From Siderastrea siderea (lineage: Eukaryota > Cnidaria > Anthozoa > Scleractinia > Rhizangiidae), in NCBI GenBank assembly GCA_964030785.1, contig OZ034975.1, positions 15,014,142-15,078,141 on the forward strand: a stretch of DNA of 64,000 nt, in the 5' to 3' direction. The notes under the pieces are model-generated. The model was given only the letters and a program-made list of their open reading frames with translations. It made no database searches and was not told where the DNA came from. Shown here in pieces: positions 38,244 through 50,570 of this stretch. Within the stretch, counting starts at the first letter, position 1. Every line of letters starts with the position of its first letter. Both the position numbers and the translations under genes were made by a program.

Positions 38244-38806
38244 ATACAAGTTCCGCAAACACAGTCTGCTTTTCTGTTCACTACAAACTTTACTGACAAA
38301 CTTTACTGACAAACTTTACTGACAAACTTTACTGACAAACTTTACTTCAAATTCAAGTTCATCTGATATTACATGACAATCTGATGACTCATTTCCTCGG
38401 GAAAGTCCCTGTGGTTTTCAAGACAAAAAAACTGTCTAACGCGCTAGACAGACAATTGAAAGACTTAATGACTCATTTCCTCGGGAAAGTCCCTGTGGTT
38501 TTCAAGACAAAAAAAACTGTCTAACGCGTTAAACAAACAATTGAAAAACTTAATGACTCATTTCCTCGGGAAAGTCCCTGTTGTATGAAGTCACGCGATG
38601 TGAAAATGCGTTGGTTTCCGCATGAAATAAAATACATATAGAATGGAAAAAACTGCGCTGGTTTTTATAAAATTATTATCACAAAATAATTACCATAAAA
38701 TGATTTCCATAAAATGATCACCATCCGATGGAAAGTAGATATAGAGTTGGGTTTGGTAAGAGAGCATTTTAAAAAATGCTTTCGTACCCCCAACTATATA
38801 ACTACT
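38244..38806 (-). repeat. Right TIR of element B (563 bp)
   Basis: Inverse of 21494-22095. kappaB-like sites (as GGAAAGTCCC) at 38400-38409, 38484-38493 and 38569-38578, each next to TGACTCA. The 13-bp repeat is present five times. Confidence 0.95.
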
Positions 38807-38812
38807 GCTATG
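38807..38812. repeat. Target site duplication of element B, right (GCTATG)
   Basis: Identical to 21488-21493; followed by CGAAGGT, similar to the uninterrupted repeat at 40055-40066. Confidence 0.95.
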
Positions 38813-39420
38813 CGAAGGTGGACTTCAAAGGCACATTTTTATGGCCAAATGATGCTCATTTCAGTCAACGCCGAGGCAAACAAACGACAACAGAAACAAT
38901 TATTTACCAAACGGTGGCCAGTAATTTTTAAGACGAAACGGACTAAATGCAAATATCCAGATGTTTTACCGGATGACGGCCGAGTTGAGAATTTTGAATA
39001 TGAAACAAACTCAATGCAAATATGTTTTGTTGCACGAAAGCCGAGTATGCTGAGGACGAAAGAGACACGCAAAAATACTTACTGAACAACGGGGACGAAA
39101 AAAGGGACAAAATAAAATAACTACGTCAAAGCCAAAAATATATTTGCAATACCTATGTGACCCACTAATTGGAAATCATTGAACTGTGAAAACATGTTGG
39201 CAGTCGACAAAATGCAGTTTCTTCATCTTAAAAAATATTTGGGGGCTAATACGTTTTGAACCTCTAACATTAATTCTCAGCTTTAGGCTTTAACTACAGC
39301 TTTTATAAACTCTCTTGTATTATATGACCGAAGTTGGAATCTTTTGCTGTAGATGCAGCCATCATTCGGCAAATACATTTACATTGAGTTCATTTTGTCT
39401 TCAATTCAGGGCAACATTTC
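38813..39420. other. No recognisable gene
   Basis: AT-rich flank. The frame 38714-39085 begins inside the TIR and has no domain; I treat it as chance. Confidence 0.6.
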
Positions 39421-39439
39421 ATAAATATATTTAATTTGT

Positions 39440-39665
39440 GTTTTTTTGTGTGCATGTCATCCTCATTATGCTTGATGTATTTTACCCGAGCACGTTCAAA
39501 ATTTCAAGCATTAGCCTCTCAATTATTTTCTACTTTTTAAACTTCGCAATGCAAAAACCCGAGCATAAGAAGAATGACAACTTTATTTTTATTTCATACG
39601 ATAATCTGAAATTTCTCATTAACCTAATTTCCTGCTTCTTTCTAAACTACTTTCAGAAATCTTTT
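39440..39665. repeat. Dispersed repeat, copy 1 of 2
   Basis: Shares GTGTGCATGTCATCCTCAT, ACCCGAGCACGTTCAAAATT and ATTTCCTGCTTCTTTCTAAA with 41435-41652, in the same orientation. Confidence 0.85.
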
Positions 39666-40066
39666 TTTGTTCGCACCTAAAAAAGAGAGTCCATGACAAT
39701 TCAGGACTCCACCTTTCTTACAGTGCAATGAATTCAACTGGGCCCACCCAACGTTTTTCTGCCAATCATAAGCCGAGTTCAGAGCAAAAGACTTGGACCC
39801 CAAAAAGTTACCAAGAACACCCAGAACGTAAATGACAAGAAATCTTTTTTATTCGCACCTAAAAAAGAGAGTCTGTGACAATTCACGACTCCACCTTTCT
39901 TACAGTGCAATGAATTCAACTGGGCCCACCCAACGTTTTTCTGCCAATGACAAAGCGAGTTCAGAAAAAAAGACTTGGAGTTGCGGTTGCTTTTGGACCA
40001 ATTACAGTAGAGATAAAATTTAACCACTAGTTTGAGCGGGAATCGATGTGAAGGGCTATGCAAAGG
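39665..40066. repeat. Two further copies of the element B target repeat, one uninterrupted
   Basis: A partial copy (39665-39795) is followed by a longer one (39795-40066) that shares GTTACCAAGAACACCCAG and CACTAGTTTGAGCGGGAA with 21180-21493. It continues GGGCTATGCAAAGG, with a single GCTATG, so it looks like the empty site of element B's target. Confidence 0.85.
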
Positions 40067-40074
40067 TTCGCCCC

Positions 40075-40205
40075 ATGTAAGGGAATCCGGAATCCGCAAT
40101 CCAACAGTTTTTTGCCTTCGAAATCCGGAATCCAAAGCCTTGGAATCCGGAATCCATTCCCTGGTATCCGCAATCCAAACCGTGGAATACGGAATCCAAC
40201 CTCAT
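40075..40205. repeat. GGAATCC-rich degenerate minisatellite
   Basis: Irregular repeats of (C)GGAATCCG(G/C)AATCCA spaced 14-26 bp. Confidence 0.75.
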
Positions 40206-40849
40206 CCATAACTCAGGAATCCCGGTCTGGAATGTACTGCACTGTTAGTAGTAATTTCATAACAAATCACCACCAACCTCCTCCCCTCGGCATCCCCTAC
40301 CACCACCATCACCAAAATATTTATTTTGCCTGACATGCCGTCTTTTTGAACTTGTCCGACCTAAGGGACGGACCATTAAAAAAGTTGAAGGAATATTTTT
40401 CCCGCATGCAAGAACATTTTTTCTGGGCAACTTGCTGTGCTGCATGATTTTTTTCTCTCCCTTTTCCCTTGCATGAATTTTTTGTACTTCGCCCCCCCCA
40501 CCCCCCCCATCCCATAACTTTCCCAATGGTCCATCCCTTAACCCGCACTGTCTTCTGAAGGGTCAACACCGTTCACAGTTGTTTTGTTTCATGAAGGGTT
40601 TCACATTGAGCTACATGTAGGGGGATCCAAGGGAAAATTTTGCGAAAACAACAAAATCGTTCACAGCGAGCAGCCTACTTGCAATGACCTTCCAAAGTAT
40701 TTCACATACACCTTAGCAATGCGCACCAGAGAGCAGATAGGAATAAAAAACGTCCGTAGTTAAAACCATGCCTTCTTTCCTGCTTCTGTGCAGAGGGGAT
40801 GTTTATTCAAAACGACATTTTAACCAGTAATTTTTTTTTATTTATTTGA

Positions 40850-41100
40850 TTTCTTCCCCACGGTGAATAAACACAGTGAAGAGAGTGAAAAGTGCTGTGA
40901 GACGAGGCATACGGTTTTTCTTTCTTATCCAAGAAGACTAGAACGTCTAACCATTTGCAGATGCGAAACAAAGGCAGCACATTCTACTCAGTTATTTTAA
41001 ACCCTGAGTGTTGGTCCGGCCTGTAATCGAACCCGGGCCTAACGCTCCGAAATCTGGTACCCAACCAACTGAGCCAACCAGTCGGCAGTTTGGAGGACGC
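40850..41100 (-). mobile_element. tRNA-derived SINE
   Basis: On the minus strand the head has a box A-like TGGCTCAGTTGG and a box B-like GGTTCGATTAC spaced as in a tRNA-derived pol III promoter, then a non-tRNA body. The tRNA fold is not complete, so it is not called a tRNA gene. Confidence 0.65.
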
Positions 41101-41434
41101 TACCTCTTTAGTACTGCATGGTGTCTGGCCGTGTCTGCAGATTATCGGAGGTCTACTGCCATCTGTAGGGCCTAATAAGTACCGATTTCTATTAATGCTT
41201 TCTTTCAATGCTTTCGCGAGGACTCCTGCTGAGAGTTTATTAAGAGCTTATAAAAGAAGGAAACATCAGCAACAGCGACTGTAAATCGTTTAAACTCTAT
41301 TCTTCACAGAAAATAGTCGCCATATCGCAATGAAAATTTTCATGAACACAGCTCTAGTGGATGTCGAGAATGTTGGAAATTGCAGTTCCGAGGATCTAGA
41401 TTTCAACATTTTCTGGGGGATCATGTGTGCATGT

Positions 41435-41652
41435 GTTTTTGTGTGCATGTCATCCTCATAGTGCTTGATGTATTTTACCCGAGCACGTTCAAAATTTCAA
41501 GCATTGGCCTCTCGATTATTTTCTACTTTTTAAACTTCGCAATGCAAAAACCCGAGCATAAAAAGAATGACGATTTTATTTTTATTTCATGCGACAATCT
41601 GAAATTTCTCATTAACCTAATTTCCTGCTTCTTTCTAAATTATTTTCAGTGT
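41435..41652. repeat. Dispersed repeat, copy 2 of 2
   Basis: Second copy of the 39440-39665 repeat; it ends just before the 9-bp duplication of the next element. Confidence 0.85.
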
Positions 41653-41876
41653 GTTCTGGTGTTTTAGTCTCCTAAGCAGCCGTTTTTAGTGGCGTCACGC
41701 AACACTCCCCCCACAAACGGCTGCTGAAAACTGAACCGCATTCCTTTGCCTTTGTGTTTGCGGTAAATCGAAACAACCAATCACGTCTCCGCAAGTTGAC
41801 AATGACGTTAATTTTCGGGCGAAAAAAGCGGCTGGGGGTTTTCCGGTGATGTGCCAGACATCTTAGCTATTAATAA

Positions 41877-42152
41877 ATGATTCCGTTTCGGATGGCTGAA
41901 ACATCGAAGAAATTTGTAGAAAGCGGTTCAAAGTGTTTTACGTGTTCTTCACTTTGTACGGTGAATGAAAAAATCTTCATTTTCGGGAAAAATGCTGCAA
42001 ATTTTGCAGAAATTATCCAGTCCGCTGCAAATATCAATATTAACTGCTCCGATAACTCTGATTTGTTTATTTGCAAGCGCGTTTGCAATATTATAAGCAG
42101 GGTTGCTGATAATTTACAAGAAGTCAAACAGGAAATCGAGGACGCCTTCTAA
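41877..42152 (+). pseudogene. Captured zinc-associated exon inside the MULE-like element
   Basis: A 91-codon frame with ordered amino-acid composition: KCFTCSSLC (CxxC..C knuckle), FGKNAANFAEII, then LFICKRVCNII and a helical EVKQEIEDAF end. The Cys spacing resembles N-terminal zinc-associated domains of multi-copy animal proteins. It has no partner domain and is followed by stops, so it looks like a captured host exon. The identification is tentative. Confidence 0.45.
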
Positions 42153-42370
42153 GCCAGAGAGAAACCGAGAACTAAACGGCTGCTGCGATCTGAAGATGGA
42201 AAGCCCGACGAAGCACTGCTTCTCGTCAGTCCTGGAAACCCTTGAGCGAAAGCTTTGAAATCGCTGCGATTCGGAACAGAAGCTAGCACCTCTACCACTT
42301 GTACTTCTCCTGATTCTAACAGTCAGCCCTTGTCTGATATTGCAAGGCCTCTTGTGTACTTTGCTGTCTG

Positions 42371-43290
42371 TCAGTCAATTCCATCAGTGCCCATCCCCCC
42401 ACGGGCCACCCCCCAGGCATTACCATTTCTTTTTTAAAAATGGCAAATTCCCGGGGGTGGGGACAAATAAGTCCGTCAAATGCCCCAGGGTAGGAACAAA
42501 ACAGAAAGCAAATGCCCCACCCCCGGGATCATCTAGAAAGCAACACTGCTCAAGATTTGATAAATCATAACAAGAAAGTGTCACTCATCATTAATGCTGG
42601 TTTCCATATCATCGCTATGATCGCTGCAATCGCTGGAAACAACATTCAGCAATCGTTGTGATCATATGGATACCACACTTCAGCGATCGTCGCGATCACA
42701 GCATTTTACAGCGATCGCTGAAGATCGCAACGATTGCTGAACGTTGTTTCCAGTGTTGCAGCGATCATAGCGATCGTATGGAAACCAGCCTTTAATTTCA
42801 ATGCTTTTCGGTTGTTTACCCTTGCATCTATCCTCCCTTTGTTCATTTGCTTTACTGTCACTTTATCAATAACAGGCCAAATTGTGTACAAGACAGTTCC
42901 TTTTGGTTTACTCTTTGGTTCAATTATTCGTTCATTTACTTGATTTTGACGCTCACAATTCATGTGTTTGTTTTTAAAATAAGGTAAGAAATGCTTATTT
43001 TTATAATACCGGTAATTTATCGAAGAACTGAAAACGCATGTTCCGTATAAAAAAAGATCGTAAAAGATTTTTGCGAAAGTGATGATCTTGGATAGCTCTA
43101 AAATCCATATATTACATGCGAGACCAAAACCTGACAAGGGTCTCAAATGCCCCGGGGTCGTCCCGGGGTATGCAAATGCCCGACCCCCGGGCAGTAATAA
43201 AATTTCAAATGCACCACCCCCGGGATTGAAACGTGAGCAAATGCCCGGCTAATGCCCGGGGGGGGGATGGGCACCGCTGGAATTGACTGA
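42371..43290. mobile_element. Nested G/C-rich inverted-repeat element
   Basis: Ends TCAGTCAATTCCA and TGGAATTGACTGA, followed inwards by GCCCATCCCCCC and GGGGGGATGGGC. Contains CCCCGGG-rich boxes. It lies inside the MULE-like element. A related element is at 58632-59483. Confidence 0.65.
42591..42795. repeat. Palindromic MITE, about 205 bp
   Basis: AATGCTGGTTTCCATA at the left end is mirrored by TATGGAAACCAGCC at the right; the arms are full of GATCGC/GCGATC. It is nested in the G/C-rich element, giving three levels. Confidence 0.75.
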
Positions 43291-43582
43291 TGCATTATCG
43301 CCAATTGGAAATCATCCGTATCGTCTCGTGTTGAATGCCTTCCCAAATCAACATCTTGATTTGCGTTTGTCACGTACACGTGAGTCACCGATAAAACACA
43401 AGCTGTGATTGGACGAGTTTCCTAACAGAGCAGTTGGCGCGCGATGGTTCTGAATTCTAGAACCAGAGCTGTGATTGGCTAAAGGTCGGGAAAGGAATGT
43501 GGTTCAGTTTTCAGCAGCCGTTTGTGGGGGGAGCGTTGCGTGACGCCACTAAAAACGGCTGCGTAGGAGACTACTGGTGTTT

Positions 43583-45333
43583 ATGCACTTATCAGCGGTC
43601 ATCCCGGGCGGTTGACCCCAGGGAGCCTCCGGGCACTGCACAATGACGTTTACAAATCCCCCCACCAAAGAACAATATTTCTTCAATAAAAAGCTACCAT
43701 TGTCCCTCCCCGCTGGGGATACATTTTTCAGCAACAAATTTACAATGATTTTCAGATGAAGCCTCAAGTTAAAAAGTGCACTATTTCAAGGGCCTCCCAA
43801 ATTGCAATTAAAATGTTTTATTTGTTATAATAATACCTCTTTCATAGAGTAATGATGAGGGTTGATAAAATATAAGCGAGGAAAGTCCACCCATCTACTG
43901 CATGTGCTCAAGTTCAGCTTACTTTGAAAGTCATGGAATGGAAAGTGGGAAGGGAGACAATATTATTGATTCCTGGTCAGGAAAAACAACAAGGCTTCGC
44001 TGAATATTTTTTGCAATAGAATTATGTTTTTATTTTGCAAGTGGTTTGCCTTTCAGCAAAGTAACAGGAACATAGCAAAGTACTGCAATATTATTATTTC
44101 AAGGAAGTTTAAAAAATAAACTTTAATCATAACAATAACCTACACTTCAAAGAAAAGACTAAAAGGCCATCACAATTTTGGATTGTGTTCCATAGTTCAT
44201 ATCCAGTCGCGTAGACAGCACTCATTCATTTTCAAGATGGCAGCGGCATGGAGGGTCGACGGGGTTACAGTCCTGTGGGGTCACCCCGCAGGGATGGCCA
44301 CTGAGTGCATTATTGAGCAGAAGATTTACAAGAATGTTTGAAGCAAATTTGGAGGGCTCCTTGTTGATTTCCCGTCTGGTCATTGAGCCATTCAAATGCG
44401 CTGAAATTTTGCGGGGAGGTAAAGACCTGAATTTAAATTATATAGCAAAAATTACTTAAGCAATTACAAGCAGTGCAATGCATATCATACTCCAGCCACT
44501 TCTATTTTCCAATTATTACTAACTGAACATATTTTAATTAATTGCACATTTGATTTCAAAAATGGTTCAAATAGTGAGTTTCATTCCGTTTGATTGTCGA
44601 ACACAATCAAACTCAATCAAACAAATTGATGTCCAACAGTGTTTGATCAAGTCTGATTACTGAATATTTTTATAAGATACCTAAGGAAGTTAGGTGTCCA
44701 TAGTAGTCCCTAGATGTTCACGGAGAGCAGCTTGAATCAAGAAATTTTTTGATAAAAAATAGCCACGTTAGTAAAGCCATAACATCTTTCACACAAGAAA
44801 TTGTTCATTTTTTCATCCCTAATCCAGAAGTCCCGTCCGTTTGAGCAGTTCAAAGTTTCAATAAGCAGCACACGACAAGCTAGAAAACGTGCAAAGCCGG
44901 ATTGAAAACGTAAATTAACAACACGAAAAAGCACTGATTGCCATCAAAAAAATAATAGTCTACCCTTGAGTATGGCATAAAGTCAGCGACAAAAGCCTGA
45001 AGTGCACTAATTGTAAGACAAACCGACACAAGAGCTGAACAAGTGTGAAGCATCGACCTCCAATCTTGCAGCAAGATCGTGATACTATATTCAGCACTTC
45101 AGCTAAAATTCAAATGGCTCTTGTGTACTGTGATTATCAATCTAGTGTGATATGGGTCTCATTATGTGCCTTAACAGCAAAAAACAACGGAAATGATCTC
45201 AGTTAATCCAAGCTTTCTCCTCCAAACTCCATCCAAACAACCACACCTACACACGCACACGAAAGAATTGGATCACGTGACATCTCGAAAGCTGATTTTC
45301 CCACAGGACATCCAGGCTCGCGAATAGATTACG
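43583..45333. other. No recognisable gene
   Basis: No convincing frame. A short 34-codon frame begins at ATG 44238 in a GC-richer stretch (AAGATGGCAGCGGC), perhaps part of a host exon, but nothing supports it further. Confidence 0.5.
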
Positions 45334-45335
45334 TA

Positions 45336-45460
45336 CCATATTTTCTCGATTAAACGCCGGAGGCGTTTATTTAAAACTCGGCCTCGTAGACCCGGCGTTT
45401 ATTTATTAGGTGCATTTTTCAGCCATTTATTTTTTATTATCAGTACTAGAGGTTTATTGA

Positions 45461-45507
<47 letters not shown>

Positions 45508-46357
45508 GGTGCATAAAAACGCATTTTACAACGTATGGAAGTCTCAATGCTTTTTACAATACGTTATTTACCTAATCTAACTATAGACACTGTTAAAAAG
45601 AAAAGTTTTTAACCTCAATTTAAAAGAGTCAACTGCGGAACGCTGTTTGACTATAATGGGCAAGTCATTCCGGAGCTTTGGTGCAATGACTGAGAAGGAT
45701 CTGTCACCATAGGTAACCAAATTTCAACAAAAACGTTTAAAAAAATGTGGAACAATGTCACCAACTTTGTCTTATCTCAGTGAATCTGGTAAGTCATTTA
45801 GCAAAAAACATCACTGACAGGGACAATGATTGAACTCTTTTTAACATAACATTTCTTCGTGATACACTGAGGAAGTATATCGGCAACTGCTCGACAGCAA
45901 ATGTACTGTGCAAGCAATCTAGAATTGAGAAAGGCAAAATTATGGAACGATTCAATGAACTGCTGGAGAAACGGCCTGGAGAAACCCTCGAGAAGATCCT
46001 CGCTTGATGGACAAGCCCGTAGAAAAGTTACGATGATGTTTTAAAAAAGAGATTGACATGATACCTGATTCGTCGTTTGTTTTATCTGTTTTACTTATAA
46101 GTACAACTGTAAATGGTAGTTTAGGTCTTATTATCAGTGGATAAATTCAAATAAAATGGTAGAAAGAGAACTAGAGTTCAGCTACGACACATAATCCAGA
46201 TTTAATATACCCATCTCGAATAAACGCCAGGACCTCAAATAAACGCCGGTACCCGAATAAACCTCGGGGGCGTTTATTTTAAACTCGGCCCTGTAGACCC
46301 GGCGTCTATTTGAGCCAGGTGTTTATTCGGGGTCGGCGTTTAATCGAGAAAATACGG
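45336..46357. mobile_element. TA-flanked non-autonomous DNA transposon, 1.0 kb
   Basis: Inverted ends CC(A/G)TATTTTCTCGATTAAA with TA on each side (45334-45335, 46358-46359). Repeated AAACGCCGG and CGTTTATTT boxes near both ends. An (AAT)n run of about 14 units lies at 45462-45503. Tc1/mariner-type by the TA duplication; no transposase. Confidence 0.65.
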
Positions 46358-46359
46358 TA

Positions 46360-47620
46360 CTTTAGTTACAAAATATAGTCAAATATAAGGATTTTGATCG
46401 CCAGTTTACTCAGGAAACGAAAAATTACAACAAATATCCAATAAAGTTTACATATCAGATCAAAAGTTGTCCATGTGTTGTTTCTTGGCCGTCCAGAAGC
46501 CTTTTAACCGCATGTTAGCCAGTGAGGGAAACCTAGGTTTACGAACGCAACACTCGCAAGCTTGTAAGCGGACAGCTCGACTTACGACCGCCTTGACCAA
46601 AGAACGTTTGAACTCCCAAACAAAATGAAAACTGTATTTTTACATTCCCGTAAACAGCCTCGGACACTTTCGAGGGGTACGACTTGAACTTTTCTTCAAT
46701 TTCTGGGAGATTACAGAACCTGGACCCCTGGTTCATGGACCACTATATGGACCGAGTCCATGGAAACCCTAATTATAAGGATTTAGGTGCAGTCAAGCGT
46801 GATAACGAGCGATTCCTTTTGTGCGAGTACTATGAAAGCTCTTGTTTCAGATTTACCATTCTTAATAATTCGACCCAATGCTTTTGCAATAGAATTTGAA
46901 ATTGGGATCCGCCCATTTATAATGCCATTGATTTTTTGACGTTTTTGACATTTTTGCGAACCCTCTAGCCGCTCATGGCCGAGTAATACTAAAAAACTAA
47001 AAAATCCTTGCCGTACAGTTATTTCTTAGTCACACTCATCACTTGGAACATGTGTTTCTACAAAGACTTGTTAACAAAGGGGATCGTGTAAATTGTTACG
47101 CCGACCTTCGTGGTTCAATATGTATATATTTATTTCATACATCCATACGTTTAAATCCCGTTCTGTAAAGTGAACTCTAAAATCAGAGACAAAATAATAC
47201 AAATACTAATGTACTTTCATTTCTTAGCCATACACATCAATTTAGATCCTGTTAACTAGGGCCTTGTTATTTATTTTCACTTAATTTAATTTCCTTTTCT
47301 TTATTTTCAAAAATTGTTCCAGTGTCGCATACGCTATTTACGCAATTTTCTTATACAAGGCATTATTCTTGACAAGTTGGCATTTCAGCAAGCCCTATAC
47401 TATACGACATAATTTATTCCTTCATAAACTACTGAGATTCCCGCGCCTGTTATTCATAAGCCACACCTTTATCGTAGCGGCATCCAAACATAATTTAATT
47501 CCTCCTCACGTTAACTAGATTCCTCCTCAAAAAGCGAGTATAATTCGGTGCCCATAAAACTACTATTAGCCCCGTGCTTGTTACGGAAAACCATTATATC
47601 TTCTTATGAAAGCTTTCCAA
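46360..47620. other. No recognisable gene
   Basis: AT-rich sequence with no supported frame or clear repeat boundary. Confidence 0.55.
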
Positions 47621-48012
47621 CCTCGTTTACAAACAAAAGACAGTCTCCGGATGAAGAAATCATCAGTGAGCTTAAAACCTATGGAAAAAATAGTCATCAG
47701 TTGTAACAAATAGCCAAACCATCTCGAATCGCGATTGCAAAACAGAATGTAACACTTATTTGAAATTCAAACGCTTCTTGTATTATGGACCTCAATACCT
47801 ACCTCGTGCTCAGAAACACAGCACAAATGAGAACAGAAATTCTTCAACCACACAAGCACACGGGCGTCGCACAACTCAATCACGTGACATTCTCGGTGAG
47901 CGAGCTCGTGTGATCCCTACCCCTCCTTGGAGGAGTTCTTCTTTGAAATGTAGTGAGGGTGGTATACCCTAACGATATTCGACCTCATATGGTGAATTAT
48001 CATACCCTATTT
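47620..48012. repeat. Dispersed repeat related to 58235-58630
   Basis: Shared text: AAAAGACAGTCT(C/T)CGGATGA, CAGAATGTAACACT, CAATCACGTGACATTCT and GTGTGATCCCTACCCCTCC. After this the 58 kb copy is interrupted by the G/C-rich element 58632-59483, then resumes with TACCCTAACG(C/A)TATTCG. Confidence 0.75.
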
Positions 48013-48013
48013 A

Positions 48014-48167
48014 AACAATAGAGTTCTTCTTTCGAAGGCACAATCGTGTCATAGGTTGCCCGAGGACATTTCATGTTCACAACAAGAAGTTATAAGAAGT
48101 TTGAACATCAAATTTCCGAGGGAACCTATCACACATAGGGCCTGAGACAGAAGGACTCTATTGTTTT
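48014..48167. repeat. Palindromic MITE, about 155 bp
   Basis: AAACAATAGAGTTCTT and CATAGGTTGCCCGAGG are mirrored by CCGAGGGAACCTATC and AAGGACTCTATTGTTT. Confidence 0.7.
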
Positions 48168-48169
48168 TA

Positions 48170-49516
48170 TTGTACAGCGCTAAATTTTGAACAAAAATTG
48201 CCAAAAAAAAACACTTTGCGCTGATAGGCGCCCGCTGAGGAAAGACACTATCGCGTCACTTGATCGATTTCGACCAATGGGAGCACGCCAAAATTTAGCG
48301 TTGTACTATAATTTCAGATATAACCCTTCTTTAAAACAAAATTTGGAAATTAATCATGTTCATGCCTTATATAAGATAAGGAGGTGTAATTTTGGCGATG
48401 GTACCAAAGGAGTTTCTCCTGCGAGAGGGCTCGCTGTCCGTTTCGTCCGCGCTCGATTTGGCACTAGGCAGGCCGATTCACAAGAGATAAGAAAAACCTG
48501 TTACTAAAGAATAAAACATGCCAATTACATAGCATGATGACCATTCTAAAAACCACTCCCTTCGCTTACGATAACACCCGGCTAGGTGTTGATGAGGGGG
48601 GGAGGGGGGATTCCTGCATCCCACCTCCGGCAGTCTTACAGAAAAACAATAAAATGCGAAATAGTCTCGTGGCGAAGTAAGAACTAGATGAATGAAGAAA
48701 ACTTGGAAAACAGTCGTTTTCTTTATTGTTAGCTCCTCTTGAGAGGGCCTACCTTTACACCGTGTTTCTTAGCCGACCAACCGTCTTTTTGTGTAACAGA
48801 GCAGACTCAAGGAACTATCCATGCCAATTCAGTTAATTCCTTGGATTATGTGAAGAGCCTGTATAACCTGACTGAAACATCTTCGCAGCCGTCAGGGGTA
48901 ATCCAGCCAGCACTCAAACGCACGTGTGAATGCTAGAGGCAAGCTTTCTATACATGCTTGCGATGATGCGAATGTTCAGTGGTGCTGTTAGTGATTACCG
49001 TATCTAAACTGTGAATTAGCCAATCAGAAGCCTTGCTTACTGTCATGATTTTCTACGATATCAAGTCACTGACCTGATACCTTACGATATCATGGACAGT
49101 TCCTAAAACTCACACTTTTTTGCAGACTTTAGAGATGAAAATTGCAACAGAAATACCACGAAACGCAAAACTATTACATTTGTTAAACGAGAAAGTAATT
49201 TGTTTAACGCTAACAGCTAACAAAATACAATTTAGCGCCAAAAGTGGACGTGGGCGCTCGCGTGTACCTTTACGCAGAGCGCTGAAACTTTTTTGTTTCA
49301 AAATGGAGCATTTCTCTCAATTTCGTCTTCCAAGATTACGAAAATGAAACTCCAAACAAAGGAATTAAAAAATAACAGATGAGGAGTTAGAGAAGAGTAT
49401 TGACGCACTATTCTTCTCACGGTTCGCGCGCCATGTGACTAGAACGCCTGACTGATCACGGTAACTGAAAAAAATAACGCCGGGTTTTAGCACGAAGAAT
49501 TTGGGTACGGTAAATA
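48170..49516. other. No recognisable gene
   Basis: Scattered short frames without domain features. There is a G-rich run near 48596-48611. Confidence 0.5.
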
Positions 49517-49676
49517 CCTAATCGCACTTTTTTTTGGTACGCTTCGGCAGCATATCAGGCTCGTTTGGTCTCGCCATGGGTATTTTGGCGAGACTGCATC
49601 TCGCCAAAATACGAACCATTGCTCGACCAAACTCGCCTGATATGCCGCCGAAGCGTACCAAAAAGGTACGATTAGG
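49517..49676. repeat. Palindromic MITE, about 160 bp
   Basis: CCTAATCG and GGTACGCTTCGGC at the left are mirrored by GCCGAAGCGTACC and CGATTAGG at the right; the centre is around GGCGAGACTGCATCTCGCC. Confidence 0.75.
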
Positions 49677-50570
49677 TGTTCCTTTTATGTTCGACATGCT
49701 TATGCGTGTATATCATTCGATGTCGCGTCTCCTCGAAATTTCGCGCGCGCGTGTGTATTTCGTCCGCCCCGCAATCGCCATCGCCAAAATTAGAGACTAC
49801 TCGCAGTCTAATAAAATAGTTCCCTTATCTTTGAAGTACTTTCCTTATTTTTCTCGTTTGACCGCGGTCAACGTTGTATTCGTACTGAGAGCAGACGATC
49901 GTATATATATTTTTTTCTGCTAATCTGTTAAATTGGAAGCTTCATTTACGGTCTGTGATGTCAAAAAGGGGAAACAAATCAATTACCTAAGTCGCTCACA
50001 GCAACAAGTTGACCAATTTTCAGAATCTGTATCTAGGTTATCAGCATAGTTGTTCATTTTGACGCAATAAATTGTCTTAAATTAACAGCAATTAAACCAC
50101 TTTGATTTGCCCCTCAGAATGCTGAAAATCGCATTCCCGAAGTACAAAATTTCAAAATGTCCCGGGGAGCATGCCCCCAGAACCCCCTAGATACTCCCAC
50201 CTTTGGCGGTCGTTTATCTCCACTCCCTTCCTTTCAAACCCACTGTAAACTGTCTCTAAACTCTACAGGGTCTCGTGTTTCAGAGCTACAAGGTGTTAGG
50301 AAAATATTCCTCGTCCCAAAAGATCGGATTTGTAAATTGATTTTCTTTTGAGATTCATAAAAGACAAAGATCTTGCGTGTTACTTATTCCAGAGGGTTAA
50401 TAGACGTGTTCGTTTTTATTGTGAAAGAATAATAATCTTTTCTGGGATGCCAACATCACCGTAAAGTGATTTACAGATGTGATTTACAAAATGATTTTAC
50501 TTCAAGTTCAACTTTTTTCTCGATCGACAGTTCTCGATCACCCAAGGGAAACGAGAGCAGCTTTCAACAC
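49677..50570. other. No recognisable gene
   Basis: No supported frame. A CpG-rich patch (TCGCGCGCGCG) lies near 49740. Confidence 0.5.

Larger units (their letters stand above)
21494..38806. mobile_element. Polinton element B, near-complete, 17.3 kb
   Basis: Bounded by inverted repeats starting AGTAGTTATATAGTTGGGGG and by a perfect 6-bp direct duplication. It encodes PolB, chromodomain integrase, packaging ATPase, major and minor capsid, protease, PLA2-like, fibre and transcription-factor-like proteins. Almost all frames are open, and the two TIRs differ mainly in tandem repeat number, which suggests a recent insertion. The gene set also fits the adintovirus description of such elements. Confidence 0.97.
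41665..43573. mobile_element. Non-autonomous MULE-like DNA transposon, 1.9 kb
   Basis: Inverted ends TAGTCTCC(T)AAGCAGCC and the internal TAGTGGCGTCACGCAAC extend about 80 bp. It is flanked by a perfect 9-bp duplication, CTGGTGTTT, at 41656-41664 and 43574-43582. Nine bases fits the Mutator superfamily. No transposase is seen. It carries a zinc-finger-like exon and a nested repeat. Confidence 0.8.

Noticed and set aside
38714..39085. 123-codon frame right of element B
   Set aside because: Its first third is TIR sequence and it crosses the insertion junction.
40058..40333. IRNP-repeat protein
   Set aside because: It is the translation of the GGAATCC minisatellite.
41000..41100. Genuine tRNA gene
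   Set aside because: Box A and B-like sequences are present but no full cloverleaf with anticodon arm fits; called a tRNA-derived SINE.
39438..41667. Pair of similar about 80-95 codon frames (39438-39680, 41380-41667) as a gene family
   Set aside because: They are the same dispersed repeat and differ as non-coding DNA; no domain.
44238..44342. Short host exon starting ATGGCAGCGGC
   Set aside because: Only 34 codons, with no splice or homology support; mentioned but not called.
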